A stretch of 64,000 bases of DNA. Origin: Lycorma delicatula (Eukaryota > Arthropoda > Insecta > Hemiptera > Fulgoridae). The notes beneath the pieces were generated by a model. It was not told the DNA's origin. It saw only the letters and a program-made list of their open reading frames with translations, and did not search any database. Positions within the stretch are counted from its first letter, which is position 1. The number at the start of each line of letters is the position of its first letter. The stretch is taken from the NCBI RefSeq assembly GCF_047948215.1, contig NC_134465.1, forward strand, positions 20,232,022 to 20,296,021, written 5' to 3'. This document shows, piece by piece, positions 59,401 to 64,000 of this stretch. The position numbers and the translations under genes were made by a program.

Positions 59401-62400
59401 TCAAATCCGCCTAATAAACTACCGAAAAAAGCCTTATATTTCCACTTGATTGTATCTCGGATAATATTCAAACGCTGTTTTGCAAAGACACTCGTCTGAA
59501 TTCATTAACAGTGTAAGTCATGCACTCTCATATATATTCTCTTTCTCGTATTCTGACGAAAGTATATTATTCGACTCGGATGAAATTTGTCCAAATACCA
59601 TAGCAGCTCTGGAAAAAGAATTTCATGTTTGCCGCTACCTTCATCAAGGGAAATTAAGACTGACCGTCATCAGAACTATCTGCACCAATTTAAAATATTT
59701 TTTTTAGAGAAATACCCCCTGCCAACGGCACCTGACCTACATTCTTCCATCCTATTGGTTCGAGGTGGGAAAAGAGGAGGGTGACTTGATCTTGATGACG
59801 TTTCGTGGTTGAAGATCATGGTTATTTTTACTTCCAATGTCGATACTACTTGTAGGATTCAAACGAAGAAGGCACTCTCTTTATATAAAAGTGGTATAAT
59901 TAAAACTATTTATTCCAATTTTTTACTTTGAGATATCGGAAACAAAAATAAGAGTAAAATATCACGGACTGAATTTTCCTTGAACTTAAAATGAGATTCT
60001 TTAGGTTAAATTATTTAAATATTATCTATATATAAATTTCAATGTTAATAATTTTATTAAAATAAAGCCTTGTATAGAAAAAATATTAAATGTAAAATTA
60101 TCATTTTACTAAAAAGATTATATATAAAAAAAAAAAAATGTATAATTATGTAATCCGTTTTTCTGTTATAGTCAGAATACAAACCAATTTTTTACATATT
60201 TTTTACTTTTTTTATTGTATTATTATCATATAAATTATCTTCTGAGGTGTACAGTATTCATTTAAGGCTAAATGAAAGAGTAAAAATGATAGGTTTTTGT
60301 GCGTTACTGCTCGTAGATTGATTACTTATCTTTCCACTGGAGAGCGCCACTAGCAAAGATGGCGACTTTTGAACAGAAAAGCTATCCGTGTTTTGCAGTT
60401 TCCTCAAAAAAATTTATAGTTTCAGTTGAGATGTATTCGTTGCTTATAATGCCGGAAGTATTAGTTATCATACAGAAATTAATTAATATTGAAAAGTTCT
60501 ACTGAAATTATATATATATATATAACGTTTCTTACATAAAAGTATTTATTTCATTAAAAATGAATGTCTCATAAATAAATGATTTGAAAAATTTATAAAA
60601 AATGATATACCATTTTCCTTTATTTGTAATTTTTAGAACCCGGAATATAGTTGGTTGTAATATACAATAAAGTTTAAAAAAATAATTTTTTACTGAATAT
60701 GTGTACTGATTAATCATACCAAAAATTATATTTTTTAAAGTTTGGTTTTTAATAGGGAGTAATGCCATCAACTCAACAAATGATGGATCCTGCACTTTTT
60801 GGACAGACTCCAGGAATGATTCAATCATATCCGATGTCACCGGTAACTATACATTTGATACTATTATTGTTGGGTAAAGTTAAAAAATAAAAAAACACAC
60901 AGCTAGTATTTGCCAAAAGAAATTGGACTTTAATTATGTAAAACAACTGAACTTATGTTAAAGCATAACCTTAAATTGAATGAAATTATGAACTAAACAT
61001 AACTTAATTTCACATAAGAAATATCAACTGAAATCAGCATATCAGTAATAATATTATTAAAATGAGATTTACAATTATATACTTAGAAAAACAAAACATC
61101 AATAAACATAATATAACTGGAGAACTATTGCATTACTGACAAATGCTGTAATATTGAAAAATTAGCAATGAACAAATGTCATAACCTTAGAAAAATAAAT
61201 TAAAGTAAATCTTGATTGGCATTGGCCTTTCCTGATTTATGAACCACAAACTTAACGTTAAATAATGTAAAAATGTAATTTTAGTTTGACGTAGAAAAAG
61301 ACACAATAATATTACAGTACAAAAGAGTTAATTACAATATAATCACACTGAACTTAATTGAGCACATGAAATGGGTTGCAGCTGAAATGACAGTCTTCTG
61401 TAAGTGACCTGTCGTGACCGTACTAAAGTGAAATTGAAACTTGAACGGCATAGGTAGGATGAACGGAATGTTCCACAGATTTGAATGATAACATAAAGGT
61501 TTAACGTAATGAGTAAAGAAAAACTGAACTTGCCTGTAGCAACAAATATTTGCCAGAGATGACCTCGTAACAGCAAGTACGGAAGAATACCTATGTAGTC
61601 CTGGGCGTAGTCCGCACGGTGAATCAGGAATACAGCGGCGTGATGTGGTTTAGTGGTAGAATGCGGCGCGGAATCTCAAATGTGTTGTGATGAGTTTGAA
61701 ATTCTGCTTGAGCGTGAATGTTAACACAGAGTTTTGCAGGAGAGTATTGCCATAGGCGACTGCACTGGTTAGATGTTGGAGGTACTCTGCCGAAAAGATG
61801 GCGAAAAAGGGCGGGGGTAACCAGATCCAGGTACTGGACAGGAGAGTGTGTGTGTGTATATTAGTAAGAGGACGAAAAGATAACGGGTGTATGAAAAGGT
61901 TAGTCAGAAATAACTCGATAGAATAATGGGCGCGGTCGCTAAGGATGACGGGGGGAGGGTCGAACAGAAGAACAATAATAGAGACAGGTGGACTTTACGG
62001 ACCCAGCAATACGAAACCAAGTGGAATTCAAACATTCCTTGTAACAAAGCAACGGGACCTACCCTAGCTGTGAATTCGTAGAAATAACGGAAAAACTTTA
62101 TGCCAGAATGGCGTAAACAATTATTATAAAATGTTATCTGAATTTTTTACTTATTTCCTTCAAATATTCTACAATTTTCTGAGTTTATATTTTTTTTTTT
62201 TTACCAATACATCTTATCGATATATCCCAAAAAGTAATAAGGTATTTAAATAACCACCTTATATCAGAAATTCATTCACGATTTCATTCATTTTCGATAT
62301 CACGAGCGGCGTTCTTCTGCCGCTATTTAATCACACATTCTATGGCTGTGAATTTATTCCCAACATTTTACAAAACTAAAGAAATTCAGTCAAAAAAAAA

Positions 62401-62625
62401 AAACAACAAAAACGCAAGAAATGTATTTATTAATTCATATGAACAATATTGTAAAACTATTTTTAAATCATGTTTTATATAACTATTTAATATTTCAATA
62501 AAAAATAACAAACAAAAGATAAATTTTATTTCTAGGACGTCAAAGTGAAGTCATCGTATAAACAAACAATATACACTCCTGTTTCTGGATCGAGTTACGG
62601 AATGTATTCTTCACCTGATATGCCG
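38202..62625 (+). CDS. Gene 2: secreted protein of alternating duplicated micro-exons (gene model, 3' end outside the window)
   Basis: Proposed join: 38,212-38,262; 40,130-40,201; 45,804-45,902; 49,073-49,180; 53,723-53,812; 55,702-55,791; 56,569-56,658; 56,961-57,050; 57,403-57,492; 57,694-57,783; 60,756-60,842; 62,536-62,625. Twelve exons encode 349 residues so far without a stop, and every intron is phase 0. Residues 1-17 form a signal peptide. The rest are modules of two types. Type A has consensus GKxSYKQTIYPP with GSxxGMYSSP and is Lys/Tyr-rich. Type B has consensus QQMMNPAIFGQTPEMTQPF and is Gln/Met/Pro/Phe-rich. No stop or terminal exon was found before the window ends, so more modules probably follow. 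No known family is recognised. Secretion is strongly suggested. The mix of Lys/Tyr in A and Gln in B would suit cross-linking into an extracellular material, but this is speculation. Confidence 0.78.
38427..38512 (+). repeat. (CA)n(TA)n compound microsatellite
   Basis: About 16 CA units followed by about 14 AT units, bounded by CACCCACCCACAC on the left and GTGTGTGGGTGGTG on the right, so the whole tract is a near-palindrome. It lies in Gene 2 intron 1. Confidence 0.9.
38630..39730 (+). pseudogene. R1-like LINE 3' fragment (reverse transcriptase to C-terminus)
   Basis: The plus strand has the catalytic box (VVAYADDDLALLVAG, with one extra Asp codon compared with the usual YADDLALLV), then the LAPRKTKLL segment and, in other frames, GLFNKRIAEV and the C-terminal domain (VSTAVAGVVAGVPPIRLQAL). 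It ends with GHGGFVAYLHRFGRRAF near 39,500. An AT-rich stretch at 39,105-39,175 interrupts it. Frameshifts and stops make it dead. It is inserted in Gene 2 intron 1, on the same strand as the gene. Confidence 0.8.
40130..40201 (+). CDS. Gene 2 exon 2: mature N-terminus
   Basis: The acceptor TTTTTTTTCCAG ends at 40,129. Twenty-four codons begin ETAGFVTPTIKSKFSVKEDS. Two donors are possible, both phase 0: GTCAGT at 40,196 (22 codons) or GTAATA at 40,202 (24 codons). I chose the second because GTAAT-type donors dominate this gene. The frame closes (TAA) at once after the donor. Thr/Ser/Lys-rich, it is a divergent relative of the A exons (TIKSKFSVK against STIKQTM). A mariner element begins only 16 bp downstream. 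Confidence 0.68.
40218..41479 (-). mobile_element. Degenerate mariner-like element with TIRs and TA duplication
   Basis: The left terminus CATGGGATGGCTGAAATGTA and the inverse of the right terminus (TGAAGGCTGGCTGAAATGTA) pair, and TA flanks both ends (40,216-40,217 and 41,480-41,481). The 1,262-bp length fits mariner. The interior looks like a heavily mutated transposase on the minus strand (helix-turn-helix region around 41,150-41,290). The long plus-strand frames are not convincing. It occupies the start of Gene 2 intron 2. Confidence 0.7.
41530..41620 (+). repeat. tRNA-like sequence (SINE head)
   Basis: GCGGTAGAGCGGTAGGATTA resembles a D-arm/A-box and TTTTGAGTTCGAGTTTTGGT a T-arm/B-box, with a short anticodon-like arm between. 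The stems pair poorly, so it is a tRNA-derived repeat or a decayed tRNA rather than a gene. Confidence 0.45.
41621..43730. repeat. Gene 2 intron 2: mixed repeats
   Basis: It contains two GCGAGCGAAGCGA-type words (42,315-42,430) shared with the 36.3-kb foldback. A MITE-like inverted repeat is at 42,895-43,085, where CACCATCAAAGATAGTGTTA faces TAACACTATCTCTGATGGTT. The rest is AT-rich. No exon of the A or B type was found. Confidence 0.5.
43735..44015 (+). pseudogene. jockey-like LINE C-terminal fragment
   Basis: The plus strand reads LLKPVWTYGIQLWGVTCKSN, then IIQRFQNKLSTEEPWFVRN and, after a stop, LRFNNYENYLPVNLLDNS. This is the characteristic C-terminal region of jockey-clade reverse transcriptases. 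It has at least two stops. It lies in Gene 2 intron 2. Confidence 0.75.
44150..44255 (-). repeat. tRNA-derived SINE, family 2, copy
   Basis: CTGATCGGGATTCGAACCCT and TGACACGTTACCACTCCGCC are the inverse B-box and A-box. It is similar to the copies at 8.7 and 21.0 kb. Confidence 0.7.
44450..45395 (-). pseudogene. R1-like LINE 3' fragment, opposite strand
   Basis: The minus strand encodes the post-RT domain (RVYAYVIDSVLLYGITVWET, then SAYFSVSAETVLVIAGVPPL at 45,190-45,240) and, past stops, a C-terminal Cys pair segment (FECLYCGDRLPERVVFRC near 44,910). The 3' end borders TTTTTTTCTTTAG near 44,435. It is 5'-truncated at 45,395 and dead. It lies in Gene 2 intron 2, antisense to the gene. Confidence 0.8.
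45804..45902 (+). CDS. Gene 2 exon 3 (type A1)
   Basis: The acceptor TTTTATTTTCAG ends at 45,803. The 33 codons begin GVKYKMKSTIKQTMYDPTAG and close PPTPPFT, with the donor GTAATT at 45,903. The KSTIKQTMYDP core is the A-module signature (KxSYKQTIYPP in later copies), followed by the GSD motif. Phase 0/0, 99 bp. The adjoining intron also matches the intron after the last A exon (see findings). Confidence 0.8.
45950..46700 (+). repeat. Intron block shared with 63.2-64.0 kb
   Basis: Words around 46,015-46,130 (ATTCAAGATTCTTCTCATCT, then TTAGCAGTGCGTTGTCTTTA) match 63,245-63,360 with moderate divergence. The block near 46,610-46,680 (TTGGCTTACAAGTTGCAATA and AAGATAAAAGGC) matches 63,935-64,000. 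Both follow an A-type exon at similar distances. It is either duplicated with the exon or a repeat present in both introns. Confidence 0.55.
47325..47945 (+). repeat. Dispersed repeat family S, copy 2
   Basis: It matches 12,920-13,345 (AAAAAAGTTTCACATGTTTA and GGTTGGTCATATCAAAAATTG-like words). Internally, two half-units also resemble each other (CCTTATCCAAAGAATAGTAG at 47,807 and CCTTATCCAAAGAATAGCAG at 47,508). No coding is recognised. It lies in Gene 2 intron 3. Confidence 0.6.
47946..49072. other. Gene 2 intron 3, remainder
   Basis: AT-rich. The segment 48,075-48,300 resembles generic dispersed repeat text. A poor (TA)n tract lies near 48,040. No exon is recognised. Confidence 0.35.
49073..49180 (+). 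CDS. Gene 2 exon 4 (type A2, divergent)
   Basis: The acceptor TTTTTTTTTCAG ends at 49,072. The 36 codons begin NNNYEAKTKIKQSVTYSYHP and close FSPYPYT, with the donor GTAAAT at 49,181. AKTKIKQSV aligns with the A core (KSTIKQTM or KSSYKQTI), and the ending SPYPYT aligns with SSPYMP. Phase 0/0, 108 bp. It is Tyr-rich with no Cys. Confidence 0.78.
49181..50215. repeat. Gene 2 intron 4, repeats
   Basis: 49,530-49,760 (TTGGCTTATATCTCAGGATT, then AAATTTGGCACAAATATTCT) reads like a dispersed repeat. No coding is recognised. Confidence 0.35.
50220..50790 (+). pseudogene. Tc1/mariner transposase N-terminal fragment
   Basis: In broken plus-strand frames it reads MDTFSGAERARYVIWFHDL, then ETECSVFHTRSPGRPS-type linker text, IPEAVVERLKESFACSPKKP and a degenerate tail with FCVEMMDRI. 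This is the DNA-binding half of an insect Tc1/mariner-type transposase. Shifts occur near 50,400 and 50,515, and no catalytic motif is present. The minus-strand frame at 50,266-50,514 is its shadow. It lies in Gene 2 intron 4. Confidence 0.65.
51434..51530 (+). repeat. (TA)n(TG)n microsatellite
   Basis: Roughly 38 TA units followed by about 8 GT units in Gene 2 intron 4. A long uninterrupted run like this is expected to be length-polymorphic. Confidence 0.95.
52373..52662 (+). repeat. tRNA-derived SINE, family 1, near full length
   Basis: The A-box region is GGTGGTCTAGTGGTGAACGC, the B-box is GCGTTAAAGTCCTAGTAAAG, the body GGATTTGAATACTAGATCGT, and the 3' end CGGAGGCTAAACAGGAAAAA. Confidence 0.85.
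52790..53100 (+). repeat. Polypurine-tract dispersed element
   Basis: An almost pure A/G tract (about 52,815-52,975) is followed by text ending AGCGAAGCATTGCCGGGTTT and GCTAAT. CTAAT at the end fits the CTRRT end of Helitrons, but the required hairpin was not demonstrated. It is related in composition to 21.7-22.3 kb in the opposite orientation. Confidence 0.4.
53349..53432 (+). repeat. (CT)n(AT)n microsatellite
   Basis: About nine CT units followed by about 32 AT units in Gene 2 intron 4, some 290 bp before exon 5. Confidence 0.95.
53723..53812 (+). CDS. Gene 2 exon 5 (type B1)
   Basis: The acceptor TTTGATTTTCAG ends at 53,722. The 30 codons begin GGVIPSTQQLMNPPGFGQTP and close PFPIFP, with the donor GTAATT at 53,813. 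It is the first B module: Gln pair, LMNPP, the FGQTPEMT core and the Pro/Phe ending. Exactly 90 bp, phase 0/0. The preceding intron end (AATCATACC followed by TTTGATTTTCAG) is conserved in front of the other B exons. Confidence 0.88.
54130..54772 (+). pseudogene. R1-like LINE 3' terminal fragment
   Basis: The plus strand carries the terminal domain FLSEHGCFRDYLQGW (the GHGCF-type motif) and then, in the next frame, RNCGGLDAVERVVFFCSRC, a Cys-rich knuckle like that of the other R1-like copies. It ends in a poly-A run near 54,760. It has stops and shifts. It lies in Gene 2 intron 5. Confidence 0.75.
55702..55791 (+). CDS. Gene 2 exon 6 (type A3)
   Basis: The acceptor TTTCTTTTCAG ends at 55,701. 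The 30 codons begin DGNIKTSYKAKIYPPVPGSD and close YSSPYMP, with the donor GTAATT at 55,792. This is the canonical A module: KTSYK, IYPP, GSD, GMYSSP. Exactly 90 bp, phase 0/0. An antisense frame here is a shadow. Confidence 0.88.
55900..56400 (+). repeat. Dispersed repeat in Gene 2 intron 6
   Basis: CGATTTTCACCGGATCATTA and ATACTGCACCGATCTTGAAC-like phrases are typical of interspersed repeat text. A GC-richer patch at 56,280-56,470 is unassigned. No exon is seen. Confidence 0.35.
56569..56658 (+). CDS. Gene 2 exon 7 (type B2)
   Basis: The acceptor TTTGATTTTCAG ends at 56,568. The 30 codons begin DGVMPTPQQMMNPAIFGQTP and close QPFPMFP, with the donor GTAATT at 56,659. It differs from exon 9 (B3) at 8 of 90 bases, 6 of which change the residue. 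Exactly 90 bp, phase 0/0. Confidence 0.9.
56961..57050 (+). CDS. Gene 2 exon 8 (type A4)
   Basis: The acceptor TTTTATTTTCAG ends at 56,960. The 30 codons begin EAYGKLSYKQTIYPPDTGSD and close YSSPFMP, with the donor GTAATT at 57,051. It differs from A5 at 11 of 90 bases (6 replacement, 5 silent by my reading). Exactly 90 bp, phase 0/0. Confidence 0.9.
57403..57492 (+). CDS. Gene 2 exon 9 (type B3)
   Basis: The acceptor TGATTTTTCAG ends at 57,402. The 30 codons begin GEVIPPPQQMMNPAIFEPTP and close QPFPMFP, with the donor GTAATT at 57,493. GQT of the other B exons is changed to EPT. The upstream 40 bp of intron (TATGAATCATACCAAAAAAT) is nearly identical to that of B2, showing a segmental copy. 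Exactly 90 bp, phase 0/0. Confidence 0.9.
57694..57783 (+). CDS. Gene 2 exon 10 (type A5)
   Basis: The acceptor TTTTATTTTCAG ends at 57,693. The 30 codons begin EAYGKSSYKQTIYPPDPGSG and close HSSPFMQ, with the donor GTAATT at 57,784. The ending is MQ where other copies have MP. Exactly 90 bp, phase 0/0. Confidence 0.9.
57950..58025 (+). repeat. Interrupted (TA)n in Gene 2 intron 10
   Basis: Two TA runs separated by TTTTCGCTA-type text, which itself recurs near 57,995 and 58,020. Confidence 0.75.
58170..59870 (-). pseudogene. Unrecognised decayed coding tract
   Basis: This block is less AT-rich than the surrounding intron and has several long minus-strand reading stretches that read like real protein in different frames: 59,471-59,211 (WKYKAFFGSLLGGFDIRR, VVKLRFLRIYVSTWIIF), a short continuation below 59,220 (EFDAIPEIYFSITVPYA), 58,960-58,860 and 58,868-58,560 (YGKKIEVYNSVYEFIRRQDI, PWKIKWNRLLW). 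The breaks suggest frameshifts in a once-longer gene. I do not recognise it. A non-LTR element is unlikely because no RT motif is seen. A degraded large DNA transposon gene or an old inserted viral gene is possible. It lies in Gene 2 intron 10, antisense to the gene, where a B exon would be expected. Confidence 0.4.
60405..60457 (+). pseudogene. Relic of an A-type exon
   Basis: AAAAATTTAT is followed, after a deletion, by GATGTATTCGTTGCTTATAA and TGCCGGAAGT. This matches the end of exon A3 (GGAATGTATTCGTCGCCTTA and TATGCCG|GTAATT) and the intron after it. The donor GT has become GA, and the middle of the exon is lost. It sits just before exon 11, so a fifth B-A unit seems to have been lost here. 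Confidence 0.65.
60756..60842 (+). CDS. Gene 2 exon 11 (type B4)
   Basis: The acceptor TTTTTAATAG ends at 60,755. The 29 codons begin GVMPSTQQMMDPALFGQTPG and close QSYPMSP, with the donor GTAACT at 60,843. It is one codon shorter than the other B exons at its 5' end because the acceptor is shifted by three bases. The TTTTAATAG acceptor is weaker than the TTTTCAG of the other units. 87 bp, phase 0/0. Confidence 0.82.
60868..62119. mobile_element. Solo LTR (1.25 kb) with 5-bp target duplication
   Basis: It starts TGTTGGGTAAAG and ends GCGTAAACA, so the termini are the inverted TGTT...AACA. It is flanked by ATTAT on both sides (60,863-60,867 and 62,120-62,124). The flanking intron, rejoined, matches the intron after B2 (ATTATCAGAATTTTTT against TTATCTGAATTTTTT). 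There is no internal gag-pol, so it is a recombinant solo LTR. A tRNA-like stretch (GTGGTTTAGTGGTAGAATGC) lies inside. It is inserted in Gene 2 intron 11. Confidence 0.8.
62536..62625 (+). CDS. Gene 2 exon 12 (type A6), last one in the window
   Basis: The acceptor TTTTATTTCTAG ends at 62,535. The 30 codons begin DVKVKSSYKQTIYTPVSGSS and close YSSPDMP, with the donor GTAACT at 62,626. The intact donor implies that further exons follow beyond 64,000. Exactly 90 bp, phase 0/0. Confidence 0.88.
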
Positions 62626-63570
62626 GTAACTATTATATATCATACACAAATAGATTTATATGAAAAAATATTTTTAAATAACTAAAATAATATATACGAT
62701 ATTTTAATATATAAAATGTATATCGGTAGATATTTAAGTATGGAAACAGCTCTATACTGCATACGTGGGAGTTATTTGGAGACAGAAAGAAATGAAGTTC
62801 TACAGATTTAACAAATCCTGCATTATGTTGGGTTTTTAATTTTTGTCCGCTATATTGAATGAAACCTAATTTTTTTAAATAGGAAGATGCAGGACACATT
62901 AATTCGATATAAACCTTTACAATAAAAACAATGGTGAAACCCGATTTTTTATTAATGCTTTCGTTATCGAGTTATAAGCATTCAAACTGCAATGACGGAA
63001 ACATCGGGTTAACAATAAAACGAAGTAAAACGCGCTGCATGAAAATTTTACTGCGTTTTATATTCACAATGAATACAATAATAAATTTTAAACAATGCTA
63101 TTCGATAACAAGTAATAACTAACAATTAACAACATCACGACAAATTAAACGACTATATCAGCTGATATTATTTAGTTTAAATATTACAATATTTATTTAA
63201 AAATTTTGAATAAATTAATAATGAAATAAATTTTGAAAGCATACAATTCTACAATAAATATTCAAAATGCTTCTTCTCTATAGCTTGGCGGTGTGTTAAA
63301 CTCGAGTAATATCCGTTTATAACTTGTTATATCATATCTGGTTGTACACGAATAGATTTGCCAATTATTCTTCTTTTCAATTAATCAATATCTACAGGTA
63401 TTTTTGTAAACATTATGTTTTAGTACAACTTAAAAAAAGGAATCCGAAGAAGACAGGTTCTGGGGACCTGACAGGCTATTCTATGGCTCCTCTACGACCT
63501 GTTCAGCGATTTGGAACTTGTTCATTTAAAATTTGTCATGCCGTTGTATAATAATGAGGTGGTGCTCCAT
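62626..63570. other. Gene 2 intron 12, start
   Basis: AT-rich. 63,240-63,360 matches the intron after A1 (46.0-46.1 kb). No exon is found. Confidence 0.45.
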
Positions 63571-63866
63571 CTTTTTTTTTTCCTGTTAGCCTCCGGGAAT
63601 TACCATTCAGATAATACTTCAGAGGATGAATGAGGATGATATGTATGAGAGTAAATGAAGTGTAGTCTTGTACATTCTCAGTTCGACTTTTCCTGAGATG
63701 TATTGTTAATTGAAACCCAACCGTCAAAGAACACCGGTATCCACGATCTAGTATTCAAATCCTAATAAAAGTACTGCTTTTACTAGGAATTGAACGCTGG
63801 AACTCTCGACTTCCGAATCAGCTGATTTGGAAGACGCGTTCACCAGTAGACCAACCCGGCGGGTTG
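63571..63866 (-). repeat. tRNA-derived SINE, family 1, minus strand, near full length
   Basis: It is the inverse of the 52.4-kb copy: TTCCTGTTAGCCTCCGGGAA at its 3' end (with poly-T for poly-A) and AAGACGCGTTCACCAGTAGA at the A-box. Confidence 0.85.
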
Positions 63867-64000
63867 TTGCCCCCATCTTGCTGAAACCAATCGTTATTAT
63901 TTAATTCTTGTACCGGATATTAGGTAAACTCCTATCGGCTAACAAGTTGCAGTAAGCATCTTCTGTAAGGTTGTCATCTAAAATAAAAGGCTCTACAAAA

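Noticed and set aside
61343..61576. A 77-codon minus-strand frame
   Set aside because: It lies inside the solo LTR, with no recognisable protein features.
61635..61700. tRNA-like stretch inside the solo LTR
   Set aside because: It has only loose box similarity and no clear cloverleaf, and it lies within an LTR.

Overview
This is eukaryotic nuclear DNA, almost certainly from an arthropod and most likely an insect. It is very AT-rich and intron-rich, and it is crowded with mariner/Tc1 elements, R1- and jockey-like LINE pieces, tRNA-derived SINEs, foldback MITEs, a solo LTR and long (TA)n microsatellites. A sap-feeding hemipteran is a reasonable guess from the repeat style and gene type, but the sequence does not prove it. 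Bacterial features (RBS, operons, CRISPR) do not apply.

The real content is two tandem plus-strand genes of one family. I recognise neither from any named family. Both encode predicted secreted, low-complexity proteins. Each starts with a short signal-peptide exon that follows a 5'UTR splice acceptor, and continues through tiny exons that are all phase 0 at both ends. Gene 1 runs from 8,129 to 27,453. It has a 48-bp signal exon, exons of 51 and 105 bp, and then two related terminal exons. One is short (22,901-23,137, 78 aa). The other is very large (23,308-26,457, with the frame continuing to 27,453) and carries dozens of copies of a 13-residue unit of the type QQPFGQTLPPENY. Gene 2 runs from 38,202 past 62,625 and probably beyond the window. 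It has at least 12 coding exons of 51-108 bp, spread over 24 kb. Its 3' half is an alternating array of two 30-residue exon types. Type B contains FGQTPEMTQPF and type A contains SYKQTIYPP. The B-A pair has been duplicated at least four times together with its flanking introns, and one copy is decayed.

The two genes are linked by sequence. The Gene 1 repeat unit (FGQTLPPENxQQPF) resembles the core of exon B, and the Lys/Tyr-rich heads of both Gene 1 terminal exons resemble exon A (GKQSYKIKQ against GKLSYKQT). I infer a rapidly evolving family built by exon shuffling, with micro-exon architecture like that of schistosome MEG genes and aphid bicycle genes, although the sequences are unrelated to those as far as I can tell. 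Salivary, glandular or surface-coat proteins are the leading possibilities. The role is not established by sequence.

Layout: 1-620 LINE reverse transcriptase (minus). 636-1,871 dead mariner. 1.9-4.8 kb foldback MITEs. 5.9-12 kb dispersed repeats and SINEs around Gene 1 exon 1. 12.3-27.5 kb the rest of Gene 1, with a Tc1/mariner element at 18.6-19.9 kb in an intron. 27.5-38.2 kb intergenic, with repeats and an R1-like LINE. 38.2-62.6 kb Gene 2, with LINEs, mariners, microsatellites and a solo LTR in its introns. 62.6-64 kb a Gene 2 intron with a SINE.
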